Part shown: in pieces, positions 34,420 through 45,469 of the stretch | How the letters are laid out: every line of letters starts with the position of its first letter | Numbering within the stretch: position 1 is the stretch's first letter | Assembly (NCBI GenBank): GCA_963921195.1 | Contig: OY992540.1 | Coordinates: forward strand, 132,308,671-132,372,670 | Length of the DNA: 64,000 bases | Direction of reading: 5' to 3' | Source of the DNA: Pegoplata infirma | Lineage: Eukaryota > Arthropoda > Insecta > Diptera > Anthomyiidae | The notes under the pieces: generated by a model | Seen by the model: the letters and a program-made list of their open reading frames with translations, nothing else | What the model was told of the DNA's origin: nothing | Databases searched by the model: none | Program-made: the position numbers and the translations under genes

Positions 34420-34880
34420 CGTCTTTACATGAGATGGCAAAGCAGTTTGCCATATATGAGTCCCAGGGCACAGAGACCTTCCAGGAAATTGCAAAGCCGA
34501 TAAGCTTGCCAGACTGAGAACTACCTTACAGGCTCCAGCGGAAATGGAATATGCCTCTAGAAACGGTGAAAAATCAGAGGTTTGCACATGGAAGGACGTG
34601 AGAGACTAAACGACAGATTTGGCCTTCTCTTAATTAGTAGCGCTCAAGTGCGCTGATATTGCTTCCAAGAGGAGAGATTTGGAGTTGGAATCTATCGAAC
34701 ACTTTATCTGCCATTGAATCTATCTGTCACTGGAATCTAGGTAGCTGCACGATCTATTATAAGGCCCTCAAATTGGTTAACCGGCAGGGGCGAGTAGGGG
34801 AACCTCATGACCGTCTCGTGATATTACAACGCACCTCGGAGAAAATTTACACAGTGATTTCTTGGGGAAATGTCTTCAGG
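34420..34880 (+). pseudogene. LINE type B C-terminal fragment
   Basis: It reads FQEIAKPISLPD, ELPYRLQ, RQIWPSLN, LILLPRGEIW, then GEPHDRLVILQRTSEKI, the region that in the copy at 1.4 kb reads SLVVSQRTSESM. Stops are frequent. A perfect 10-bp inverted repeat AAGACGTACG/CGTACGTCTT lies just upstream at 34397-34425. Confidence 0.65.
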
Positions 34881-34889
34881 TTCTGACAA

Positions 34890-35405
34890 ATCACAGATAG
34901 TACTCGATGACATGTCCTAACATTTTCAGCACTAAATGTTTGCTTTAAGAGTGTGGACAATTCCTCTAAGACGTCGGAAAGGAAATGTCTTCAGAATAGC
35001 AGTTTATTAAATTAAAATTTCAAATCTGGGCAACTCTTCAATTTCTAAGAAAAAGATGGCAGTATCATCGATTTATTTAAAATAAAATCAAAATCTAACA
35101 AGTAGTATAAAAGTTATAAATAGACAAACAATTTTCAAAATAAAGTTTGGAACAAGTAGTTAGGTGTGGGAGTAAGAAACTGGAGGTTCCAGGTTCAAAT
35201 CCAGTTGGGACTAAAAACTGCGAAAAGTTTTTTGTAAATATGAGAAAGATAATTTATAAAGGAAAATGGATAAAAGAAAAAACAAAAGGAAATACGAAAA
35301 CTTTTTGTATTTTCGTATGATCTCCGTCAGACATTTCCCCAAAGAAGTCTTATAAATAAATTACAAAAACATATACAAAGTTTATAAATAAATTTTTTTG
35401 GAATT
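34890..35405. other. no gene; one tRNA-like word
   Basis: GGTTCAAATCC at 35193-35203 resembles a B-box, with AGTTAGGTGTGGG upstream, but stems do not form. Otherwise AT-rich. Confidence 0.3.
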
Positions 35406-35409
35406 GCTT

Positions 35410-35765
35410 TCTTTGAAACTCCAATAGTTTCTTTGTCTGTTCACATCAAGGAATAGAATTTAATTGTTCGTCCACAATGGTCTTGCATTTAACACGCATA
35501 TGTCCATAAATTCTTTTATATATTGTGTTGCTATATCAGCACCTTTGCGTGCAAGTTCGTTTGCCTTTTTATTACCAGGAATACTATGGTATCCCGGCAC
35601 CCAGCAACAGCACGGTTTAACTGCGGTTAAAGGCAACGCCTGTCTAAAATATTCTTTTATAGCCTGTGCTTCGAGCCTAGCTCTGCCGAAACTCCTTTAA
35701 GTGGATTATGATTCCAATATTGTCGTGTAGGTTGGCTATGTCGGTGTAAAAATAAATTAAAGATC
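35410..35765 (-). pseudogene. LINE RNase H fragment (type C)
   Basis: The minus strand encodes YTDIANLHDNIGIIIHLKG (first catalytic Asp, about 35740) and, in another frame, LTAVKPCCCWVPGYHSIPGN and KKANELARKGADIATQY (35630-35530). WVPG(H)xxIxGNxxAxxLA is the RNase H C-terminal signature of LINEs. Its left side continues toward the element's 3' end. The adjoining RT thumb lies on the opposite strand to the right. Confidence 0.72.
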
Positions 35766-37255
35766 TACAACCCAGATTCGTTTATTTACACTTCAATTGC
35801 TTGGCCGATTTGACGTACTACTCTAAATCCCCAATTTACAACTGGAAATTTAACAATTACTTTATCACTCCAAACTGAACTTAGGATTAAACTCCACCTT
35901 AAGTTTCTTTTTCGTTTAAAACCGTAACTGGTATGGACATTGTTTGTTCTGGAATGAAAATCTTCTCTTCGACTTTTTTTGACTATTCCACTTCTACATA
36001 AAAATTAATTCTATGTGGATGCCGATGTATTTGTATTTGTCTTTGTATTTTTTTTTTTTTTCAAAAATGGTCCACAGTAAAACATGCAGTGGGTATTACT
36101 ATTTTTCCACTTTGTTTCACCAGTTGTTCTTTTCATCCAAATGAATTAGGGTTTTCTGTGTTTCTACTTTGTGATTTTAAATCTGGCCCTTGCTTGGGCG
36201 CCATTTTTTGCCTATAGCAATTGCCATAGTTTCGCAAAACCAGTTGGTTTAATAGATCCTTGCAATTTTCACAGAGGGTTTGTAAAATGGACAGAGGTTT
36301 TTCATGTACGGTTTACTGCCTGAGCTGAGTGTAGGAGAAGCATATAAACTTACTAAAATTTCCTTTACAGCAAGTCTCAGCTAAATTTTCCGTTTCAAAT
36401 AGTCGGTTCCAGAACGCATCGTATTATCCTGCAACCGATTCTACTTAACAGTTCAGAATTAATGATGTTTGTTTAAAATAGTCCCAAATGCAATCGTTTC
36501 TTAATGCAAGTAGTTTTTTTGAAAAATTATTTTACATTGAAAATTTTGTTGGGGTTACCGTAGCATATATTCAAGAATCAATTGAATATGCTCCAAAAAA
36601 TTTTGCTGGGGTACCTAGAGCACAGCTCTTCTGAAGCTCCTTTAAGTACATTATGATTCCAATATTGTCGTGTATGTTGGCTACGTCTGAGTAAAAATAA
36701 ATTGGAGTTTTATAACCCAGATTCGTTGATTTACACTTCAATTGCTAGGCCGATTTTACGTTATGGGGTAACTGCATATTGTACTACTCTAAATCTCCAA
36801 TTTACAACTGGAAATATAACAGTTACTTTATCACTTCGAACTCAACTTAGGATTAAACTTCGCCTTAAGTTTCTTTTTCGTTTAAAACCATAACTGGTAT
36901 GGACATTGTTTGTTCTAGAATGAAAATCTTCTCTTTAACTTTTATTGACTCCTTTTCTATTTAGAAATTAATTCTGTGCGGATGCCGATTTATTTGTCTT
37001 TATCATTTTTCTATTAATAAAAATGTTCTATAGTAAATCATGCAGTGGGCATTACTATCTTTCGACTTTGTTTCACCAGTTGTTCTTTTCATCCAAATGA
37101 ATTAGTTCCCAATGTTTGCTGTGTTTCTACTTTGTGATTCCAAATCTGGCCCTTGCTTGGGCGCCATTTTTTGCCTATAGCAATTGCTTTAGTTTCGAAA
37201 AACCAATTAGTTTAATAGAACCTTGCAATTTTCACAGAGAGTTTGAAAAATGGAC
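35695..37255. repeat. direct duplication of a rearranged LINE block
   Basis: 35695-36290 and 36635-37255 are closely similar along their whole length. They share CCCAGATTCGTT near their left end and CAGTGGG, GGCGCCATTTTTTGCC and TTTCACAGAG further right. Each copy has the same join of a minus-strand RNase H start to a plus-strand RT thumb. The duplication therefore happened after the inversion. Period is about 940 bp. Confidence 0.85.
36370..36600 (-). mobile_element. fragment shared with the 5.45-kb hAT-like element
   Basis: The reverse complement carries ATCGGTTGCAGGATAATACG, ATGCGTTCTGGAACCGA and ACGGAAAATTT, matching 5725-5792. Upstream TTTTTCAAAAAAACTACTTG matches 5643-5664. No ends were found. 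It fills the gap between the two duplicated LINE blocks. Confidence 0.65.
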
Positions 37256-37390
37256 AAGGACTGCTTAGTGATTATGGGAAATCATACTAATGTCAAATGT
37301 AGAATATGTGGTGGACCTGGGGATAGAAAGAACATTATTTGTAACTGTCCACAGTATTAAGACTTCAGTCATTCAGTAAGAAAGCATTGA
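36715..37390 (+). pseudogene. LINE type C: RT thumb and C-terminal zinc finger
   Basis: SLIYTSIARPILRYGVTAY (36722-36780) matches the conserved RT thumb pattern Y.SI.RPILRYG. Downstream, after frameshifts, VIMGNHTNVKCRICGGPGDR and KNIICNCPQY (37270-37360) form a Cys-rich C-terminal finger with spacing typical of LINEs. Confidence 0.65.
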
Positions 37391-38529
37391 CGACTCTGGG
37401 TGCCATCAATTCGGAATGTAACTGACAATGATAACTCTACGACTAAAATTATAACTCTACAGTCTAAAACTTGTCTATGTGAAGCCTTTGATCAATCAGA
37501 TAAATCTAACCTAAACTAACCTTACTGTAATTCAGTTAAGTGTTCTAATCTTTTTAAATTCCTCCTTAATATTCATTCAAAATCTATTGTCAGTAAATGG
37601 AAATCATGCCAAACTTACACGCATAAGTATGTATGCCAAAAAAATACAAATAGTTGAAAGAAATTCATATCCAAATTCATATATGTACCTACAAATGTAT
37701 AATAAAAATTGTGTATCATTAAAAATCCATAAATGCGTAAATAGAAGACAAAACGTAACATGTACCAAATACGACTATCATCAGTATGGGTTGGTTCGGT
37801 TGGAATACATACGTTTTGTTTGTCTTCTTTCTACCCTGTATTTAAATCATCATCATTTTATTATTTGTGTACGGGTTAATAGTTTCAGAGGCGCGTATCT
37901 AAGACATTAGCGATTTTTTTTGGTGTGTTGGATTTTTATTTCAATTCATTAATCATTTAGATATTTTATGATTTTGTGACGTTTTTTTTTTTTACTTTTT
38001 CCAACTAACAAAAGGTTGAAATATTGCCAAAGTTTTATTTTTTGTTTTTTTTATTTTTATGAATGTGAAAAAAATATTACTTAAGAATATAAAAGATGGT
38101 CAAGACCGAACATATGGAGAACATCTAAATATGGAAGTCACCATAAAAAGATAGATCTTTCAAAGAAAAATATTACTAAATAATAAATTTAATCTTGGTA
38201 AACGAAATAGTTGTCGTTCTCTGAAATAATCCAAGAACAAATTTTTAAAGAATTTCTTGTCGTTGTATGAAATAATCCAACAATAAATTTTGAAAGAATT
38301 TCTAGTTACAAGAAATTTCGATAATACATATATTTCTTTCTCAGAATTCCAAGGTTTAAAAAAAAATTTCCTCTGAAAAAAATCTGTGTTTCCTATATAA
38401 AAAATCTTGATTCAATAAGGTACTGTCGAATATAATCCGCTTGTCTGTGAGTGTTATAAAGTCGAAATGCTAGAACTGTATACGATTCGTCGCAAAGTTG
38501 AACATTCGGCATTGTAGTATGACACTAGC
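37391..38529. other. no gene seen
   Basis: AT-rich. A short GGTCAAGACCGAACATATGG at 38098-38117 resembles the hairpin near the 3' end of Helentron-like copies. The frame at 37587-37910 has no recognisable domain. Confidence 0.35.
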
Positions 38530-38835
38530 AATGTTTTGCAAAGTCGTCAAACAAATATTTCATCTCAGGACTTTTTAACAGTAACCATATTGTTTCGAAG
38601 ATGGAGTAAGCTACGTATTAGTATCCAGAAGCGTATTCGAAGATGGAGTAAGCTACGTATTAGTATCCAGAAGCGTATTCTAAATGTCTTACGGACAAGT
38701 GTAGTGTTTTCTAGACAGAGGTACTTGCAATTTATAAAACCGGGCAGATGACAATGGCAAGGGACTGAAATCCTATCGTTATAACGATTTTCGTGGATAG
38801 TCCTGCAGCTCTAAGGCATTTTTTTACTTTCAGTC
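38530..38835 (+). pseudogene. LINE type A RNase H scrap with 42-bp duplication
   Basis: VFSRQRYLQFIKPGR (38700-38750) corresponds to VFQAEILAIDKAAQM of other copies, and IVLQL to VDSLAAL. A 42-bp unit beginning CGAAGATGGAGTAAGC is tandemly repeated at about 38596-38679. Confidence 0.6.
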
Positions 38836-38869
38836 AACCCTCAGGGAATCCCCCTACTAATGTGTTGGT

Positions 38870-39960
38870 ATTAGGAAAACAGGTTATAAGGAGAAGAAAG
38901 GAGGGAGTATTGTTTGTGGACATTTAATATGAAGCTGGATACCCTTTTGTCATTAGGGAGCTTCAACGAACTTATTTGCAACCTATCCAAAAGCTTCATG
39001 GTAGACCTAGAAGCACCTGTCCAGATAAGGGAGTAGTATTTCATTTTCGGCCAGATAAAAGCGACATAAATAGAGAGGAGGTCAGAGGGAGTGAAGTAAT
39101 TCTTGCACCGTTTTAAGAAACCAAGACACTTAAATGCTTCTTTCGACATTTAAAAACATGTTGATTCCAACGAATATTACATTGGATTTTCAAGCCTAGA
39201 ACATCAAGAGTGTCTGATTCCTCAAAATAAATTCAGATGACGATGATTTCACAAGCCGTCTGTGGGTCAACATGGGTCTGACGAGCAATAAAATCGACCT
39301 TAGTCGCAAGACCCCACTCGGAGATCGCAGAAAGGTCACGATTAAGAGTGTCATTCATATTCAGCCTCATTGCTTATACATCAGTAAGGCTTGGTCTATG
39401 ATAAAAGAAAAAAAAAAGGCAAATGTTGCTGTCATCTGCAAAAGAAAAGATAGGATTGAAAATAAGGCCCGGAAGGTCGTTAAGAAAAATGTGAAAAAGT
39501 GTAGAACTGAGCTTTGCGGTTCCCCTGAATTTAGCCGGAACTTATCTGATGAAAACCCATCTATAACAACACGTATAGTACGGTGTCTGAGAAAACTCGA
39601 TATAAATCTAGAGAAATCACTACCGACCCCAAACGCAATAAGCTTCGAAAAGAGCGCACCGTGCACACGCCTTGAAAATACTAGAGCAATCTCTTTGTTT
39701 CACCTAATTAATAAATAGAACGGCTCCAACGTTCCGAAAGAAACGCTAACAAGTCGTTCGCACAAAAGTTAACTGGACTCCAGATAATTTACATGGCGGT
39801 TCTTAACCATGCCCTCCATCACCTTAGAGAGCGTAGAGCAAATTGCTATTGGGCAATAATTCTCCGGGTTTATAGTCTCACTCTTTTTGGGGATAGGCTG
39901 AACGTTGGCCACCTTCCTTAGGGAAAAACTCCTACCAGGTGCAAGTAGCAAAATAGACTT
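38870..39960 (-). pseudogene. Jockey/CR1-like LINE reverse transcriptase
   Basis: Minus strand, in coding order: KVANVQPIPKKSETINPENY and CPIAICSTLSKVMEGMVKNR (39915-39790) are RT start motifs. Next come HGALFSKLIAFGVGSDFSRF and VVIDGFSSDKFRLNSGEPQS, with motif B expected as SGVPQGSVLSP (39665-39500). The thumb reads LGFLKRCKNYFTPSDLLSIY and KYYSLIWTGASRSTMKLLDR (39120-38990). The order is intact but frames are broken. This is clearly a different clade from types A/B, without visible RNase H. Confidence 0.82.
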
Positions 39961-39974
39961 GCTATAGTTCGAGG

Positions 39975-40735
39975 AAGCTATTGAGTGCGCAAGGAACGGC
40001 TGTGAGTCGGTCGCGGAACTGGTGGAACCTGATTTCTTAGTTTTTCTAGTAGAGTGGATAAGTCGAATTGATAATATACTAGGGAATTGGATGAAGGATA
40101 GTTAAGTATCACTGCCTACGTGTAGGTTATCGCGACCCTATAGCCACTACCAAATCCGAAAAGTCCGGAAAGTCTTCTTACATTTGTAAACGGACGTTTA
40201 GCCTATTGGTGGGAGTACTGCCAGGGCATTGTATAATCGATCAAATGGCCTTGTGCATGGAAATATCTGACAGGGATTATTGTAGAAATTATGCAGATGC
40301 AGAGGAGAAGAATGCGGAGAAGGAGTCACTGAAGCACTTGTATGTGAATGTCTGGGTCTGAAGAAGCATTTGTGACATCACTGATATCGCGAACCCGTTG
40401 GCTACTGCCAAATTCTAAGAGGACGAAAAGTCTTCTTACATTTGGTAAACGGACGGTAAGCCTATTGGTGAGAGTGCTAACAGGATATTGTAAAATTGTT
40501 CAATTGGAAATGCGTATTGTAGGAATTGTGCAGAAGCGGAGGAGAAGAAGTCAATAAAGCACTTGTTATATAAATGTCCAGATTTTTCGATGACTTGGAG
40601 TGCGTAAAGGATGTATCGTTGACTTCTCTTGTAGAATACCTTTGGGGGGTTTTAGGGTTTGTATCTGACAGTGAATAGGAAACAACAATTAATCACAATC
40701 ACCTTATGAAATTCGAATAAATTCACCAAATGGCG
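39975..40735 (+). pseudogene. LINE type A C-terminus, duplicated
   Basis: ECARNGCESVAELVEPDF (39990-40043) is the post-RNase H linker. Two successive versions of the C-terminal block follow. The first spans 40100-40350 (GGEECGEG, ALVCECLGLKKH). The second spans 40375-40670 (PNSKRTKSLLTFGKRTVSLL and FFDDLECVKDVSLTSLVEYL). The conserved 3' UTR word CCAAATGGCGG is at 40729-40739. Confidence 0.75.
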
Positions 40736-40739
40736 GACC

Positions 40740-40860
40740 CATCCAACATAACCTAACTACACCTAGTTTAACTAAAACAAGTTTAAGCCAAGTTTAACTA
40801 AAACAATTTTAACAAATCTAGGTTTAACAAAACAAGATTTAACCAAACTAACAAGGGAAG
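40740..40860 (+). repeat. expanded LINE 3' tail
   Basis: After CATCCAACATAACCTAAC the sequence becomes a degenerate run of TTTAACTAAAACAAG and TTTAACAAAACAAG units. The minus-strand copy at 48.3 kb has the same UTR followed by TTACCTAACCTA, so the tail repeat of this family is TAACC-like. Confidence 0.6.
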
Positions 40861-41049
40861 TACTCAAAAAATATAAAAGAGACGATTTTAAGGTTGGGGA
40901 GTCTCGGTTTATCGGCCATATGAGTGTTTAAAAATTTCCCTGTCCCCTTATGAAACAAAGTGGAACTTCGGGAAATTTTCGATAACTTCCCAACTAACAG
41001 GAATATCGTCTAGAGCAAAAATACGTGTCGACTGAAATTAAATAAATAT
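40861..41049. other. no gene seen
   Basis: Short unclassified spacer. Confidence 0.4.
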
Positions 41050-42160
41050 TATTTTGTATTCATATGGATATCCTTTGTTTTATTCGCTGATATCCTATCG
41101 ATTTCGTTCATCAATTCCACCATAGGAACTGAGATGTCTGGTTTCCACCCTTACCGACTTACAGGGGAAGTCTCCCTGGTGTCACCCTCCGATTTTCATG
41201 AAAGTTGGATATGTTGTTAAGAACGAAAATTAATATGACACGTATTTTTTGTTAGCGGCCCAAACTCATTTTTAGGGGGGTCGATTTGTATGGGGGAAAT
41301 TTACCTTTTTAATTTTTTTAAGATTTACGCCTATTCTAATAAAATTAATATAGACATGTGTGGTATCAGGTTAAAGGTATTAAAAATTCCTATCTCGTGG
41401 TGCTAACAGGCCAAAGAAGTTAATATTTTTCGACTTATTAACAAAAATGTCCTAAAATTTTTGAATTTTACTCAATATGACGAAAAGTTGTGCATGTGTG
41501 GACAAGTTCTTACCACAGTAGATAGGTTTTCCAAATACCTTTCATTTGGTATATAACATGACTAGGTTTCTTTGCATAATATAGGAGATAAACGAAAAAA
41601 AACTGAAAAATGGCCTTATCTTCCCCCCTCCTTTTTACCCCGTAAATATGAATTTGAGCTGCTAAAAAAAATACGTGTCCCTTTATTTTTTCTGCTCTAC
41701 AAAATAAAACCAATCCCATAAAGATCCGCGGGTGACACTAGGGAGACTTCCCTTGTTAGAGCCATTTCTCGCACATTCATTAGCCAATTCGTTCACAGCG
41801 ACCCCACTATTTCCAGGGACTCAGCTTATCTGTGTGACTGTGTGCTGACTGAATCGACAAAGGGATGACAAACAATTTTTAACGATTCGTGATTTTACTG
41901 TGTTTGATTTTAGGGCCTTCAGAGCTGCAAGACTATCCACGAAAATGTCAATGGCGCAGAGACGAAGGTCCCTTGTCTTAGTTATCTGTGCGGCTTTATC
42001 AATTGCAACTATCTCAGCCTGGAAAACACTGCACTTGCCCGAAAGTCTCTATGGGGGCCCTCAGTTTATACTCCCATCTCCATCTTCGATCCGTCCGTAA
42101 AGACTAAGATCACATTCTCTCGTTATAACAGAGTTTTTCGCCTAGTCTTTTTAGTTGGTA
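41050..42160 (-). pseudogene. LINE type A fragment split by a MITE
   Basis: The minus strand of 41759-42140 holds RNase H (TDGS-like start near 42105, then a region matching SLRLPN, QAE and VDS). 41050-41158 continues the post-RNase H linker (ISSYGGIDE-like, upstream of DIRE). The interruption at 41162-41755 is a clean insertion. The same junction is uninterrupted in the copies at 0.98 kb and 49.05 kb. Confidence 0.72.
41162..41755. mobile_element. PIF/Harbinger-like MITE, intact, TTA target
   Basis: The left end AGTCTCCCTGGTGTCACCC faces GGGTGACACTAGGGAGACTT on the right. TTA is duplicated at 41159-41161 and 41756-41758. The 3-bp TWA duplication supports PIF/Harbinger. The host LINE sequence is continuous across the site in two other copies. 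Length is 594 bp with no transposase. Confidence 0.9.
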
Positions 42161-42164
42161 TTTG

Positions 42165-42700
42165 GACTTCAAGGGTTTTGTCAAAGTTCGTCTGTGGTGA
42201 GATAAAGTCAGTTTTATGCCCCACCGTACTTAATGTGGTCGAGTGTCCTCAAGGGCGTTGCTTTAGAATTTGCGACTTAACCTGAGAGCCGATTTTGCTG
42301 CTGTGTTCGTGACATAGATATACGTGGGCTGAATGTTTGGTATCACTTCCAAGCCGTCCTGGGGTGCCGATCTAATAGCACCATTGATATCCATACACGG
42401 CAGTCGTTGTACCTGCTTTAGGTTGCAGATATATGATTTCTTATACACTGCTCTCTACCACACAAGGGCACCATAGGTATAATTATCTATTTCAAGAAGG
42501 CTTTGAGTCATGGATCACACCTAGATATTTCGCCTCATTAGATAGTTTTATGATGGTTCCATATAATTTGGGAAGAAAAGCCTGCCTTTCTTAGTCCTTT
42601 TTGTGAACTGGACGGTTTTTTGGTGGGATTAACTCCTAGACCGTTGTCCTTTGCCCACGTTCAGTTTATTTCTTAAGTATTAAATCTTGGATTATGAACG
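42165..42700 (-). pseudogene. LINE reverse transcriptase thumb fragment
   Basis: The minus strand reads YICNLKQVQRLPCMDINGAI, RSAPQDGLEVIPNIQPTYIY and VTNTAAKSALRLSRK (42440-42265), the post-RT 'KVQRxACLxITGAxRTTPTxALE' region. Upstream near 42640, LGVNPTKK-like residues remain. It is related to type B but diverged. Confidence 0.7.
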
Positions 42701-44060
42701 AGATACAGCAGGTTTTGGCATAATCGATACCGAATCAGCGAGTGTAGCTAATAAAGCAAGTCTTCAAAATATTAACTAGATTTAAAGAACCCAATTGCCC
42801 ATTTCCTCCTCATAACTAGACCACATACAAACCAATGAAGTAAAAATTTTAAACTCATAACAAATTGTTTCCTCATATGGAAACAATATCAATTGCATCT
42901 CTAACCACAGACTAATCTGAATTTTTTTTTTTTGTTACATGCCACTTACATATTTCAATAAATGCACCTAAAATCCTCCATACTTAAAAGATACTTTATG
43001 CTACATGAGTATTGCACACACACATTCATTCATCCTCATTCAGGCATACTCAAGCACAAATATGTTTTTACATGCATGCATCCATATTGAAAATGAGATT
43101 ATTTCCATAATATAATATTAAATACAAATAAGGGTACTGATTAAGAAAATTAATGATGCTTTCAATTATGGATATGTAACTCTACACATGCTTTATTACC
43201 TACACATAAGATAGGAGGAAGGAGGTTCGTTCGCTCCTTCATCAACAGCAACAGCTAAATAACACACGGCAATGCCAACGGTAACGACAAACTTGCCAGC
43301 AACAATAATATCACACATATACAGGAAGTGGAAGAGAAAGAGTATACAAATTTAATAAAGTGTGGTATTTTCACAATTTAAAGAGCGAGAGTGAAAAATT
43401 CACTCCAATAAAAGTTTATAACTCAAAAAGGAAATGAGTTTAATTTAAGTTAAACTCATTAAATTTCCAAACTTGCGCAGTAGAATCTTTCAAATTAACT
43501 CAACTCATTGACATGAGTTATTAAAAAGATTTAGGAGCGTGAGCAAACAAATGAGCAATTGAGTTAGTGATAGAGAGAGCGACGAATGAGCGCACAAATG
43601 ATTTGCAATATAATAAAATAAAGTTTAACTGTGTTAAATGCTCTTTCACGGTAAATATAATTTAAGTGCATTAACGCATATTTAATTTTGTAAATACAAT
43701 ATTGTATGTTTGAGTATGTGTGAATCAGTGTGAGTACTTGTGTACATGATAAAAGTACATGTAAGTACTTTAAAGGTATTAATACAGAGAGAAGAAAAAA
43801 AAACGAACCAGTAAAAAAGACAAGTCCAATTGGTTATTATGTGTTTGTGTGTATTTATAGTGCCAATATGTCTGTAGCAGAGATGATTAATAGAATTCAG
43901 GATCTTTTTTGGAAGATCAATTTCCAAATGGTTTTTCTTTTGCCTATTCTGTACATCTTCACTAACATTATGTGAACTAACAATAAGAATTCAAATGTTA
44001 TAACAAAAAAAAAAATTATATTAAGTCCAGCCAGTTGCAGACAAAATTAAATTTGTTCAT
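42701..44060. other. no gene seen
   Basis: AT-rich with CA-rich and GAGCG-rich patches (43007-43030, 43385-43590). Overlapping frames on both strands at 43682-43975 share the same DNA and show no domain. Confidence 0.45.
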
Positions 44061-44129
44061 AGATTCTCGGATTCCGATCGAAAACTCTGATGACGACTAT
44101 TGGTATTTATTCTATCGGAATCTTCCAAG

Positions 44130-45235
44130 CTAGCTTAGGCTGAACGTGAAATGGAAAGATACTCTTCCTTGGTCTTAATGAAGTCAGATGGCCATAATGT
44201 GGAGGAAAACAAACACCTGGTGGCTCTACATTCATATATTCAGGAAAAGCCTCCAGTGAACCAAGTTCTAGTGGATTGGGGTTTCTTCTATTTAAAGAGG
44301 CAAAGAAAAGTCTCATCGAATGGTAAACTCATGACGACAATGTAATTATGATGAAGCGGAAAACAAAACCGATGAACCTTCCATGTATACAATGCTATGC
44401 CCCGACCGTTTAAGGATGAATTCCACTGCAGGTTCAACACTATAATGACACCTATCAATGAAGGTGACATACAAATTTGAATTTGTGGCGGCAATCGTAG
44501 TAGAGAGGCTCTCATTGGCAATCATGGTATTGGACGTATGATGAAAAATGACGAAATGTTTTGCGAACAGTTGGTTCTCGGTGGTAAATTATTCCCTCAT
44601 AAGAGAATACATAAAATTACATGGTATCAAATGATAAGGTCCCTGAAAACCAAATAGATAACATCGCGATAAGGTAAATGTGGAGGTACTCGCTGCTCGA
44701 TGTGCAAATAGAAGAGGTGCTGATATTGGCAGCGACCATAACCTTGTAGGGGGGAGGTACAACTAAAGGTATGCGCAAACAAATGTGAAAAACCAAAGAG
44801 AATGATTTAACCATGAGAACATGACAACAGAGAAACACTACTCCATTCCTCAAACTCCTTCTATGGCTTGGATACCTGAAATCTAACAAATTTAGATATA
44901 ATAAAAAAACCACAGGTCTTCGTCAACAAATGCTTTCGCCAAAACCTAAAAATATTTTGGCTCCCAAAATATAGCAAACTCCCGAGTTATGGTTTAGAAC
45001 GCAATAATCTCCAACTGATAATGTGTTCAAAATATGCAAGTTTAGAAGATGGGGTCATACCCTACGAAAGCCAACCGGTAACATCAATAGGAAATCCCTT
45101 GACTACAATCTACAGGGAGCAAGAAGTAGAGGTCGCCCTAAAAACACCTGGAGACCTCGAGTTCAAGCCGAACTTCAAACTGCTGGAATTACCTGGAATG
45201 AAGCCAAAAGAGAAGTGCCATATATAATTTACTAT
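44130..45235 (+). pseudogene. RTE-like LINE, internally deleted
   Basis: The plus strand starts in the endonuclease: LGLCETRWPECGG (44177-44215), FIYSGKASSEPSSSGLGFLL and EAKKSLIEW (to 44325), and PCIQCYAPTV (44380). ENQIDNIAIR (44647) is the endonuclease His-region counterpart of ENQIDHIAIS in the 54.5-kb copy. The RT domain is missing. The C-terminus is RRWGHTLRKP (45047), SLDYNLQGARSRGRPKNTW, and QAELQTAGITWNEAKRE (to 45210). About 2 kb has been lost compared with a full RTE. Confidence 0.8.
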
Positions 45236-45469
45236 TTAACGTATTCTAAAACTATTTTCTTTACTCTGGCTCTCTTTAATCTAAACAAGAGTTTTTGCTC
45301 TTCAAATGCAGAAACAACCGACTTACATATAAAGAAGATTTACTCATTCTAATGTCTCGAAATTGTGTTGAGGATCGGTTGTATTGGCCCTTGAGACAGG
45401 CCTATTCATGGTGCTTAGTTTTAAAGTTAATCTTCTTTCGCCCCAACAAGGTTAGGTTGTTAGGTTAGG

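Noticed and set aside
35160..35225. Possible tRNA (GGTTCAAATCC word)
   Set aside because: Acceptor, D and anticodon stems do not form; only a B-box-like word remains.
43682..43975. Two overlapping 81-residue frames on opposite strands
   Set aside because: They share the same DNA, have no domain, and sit in AT-rich spacer.
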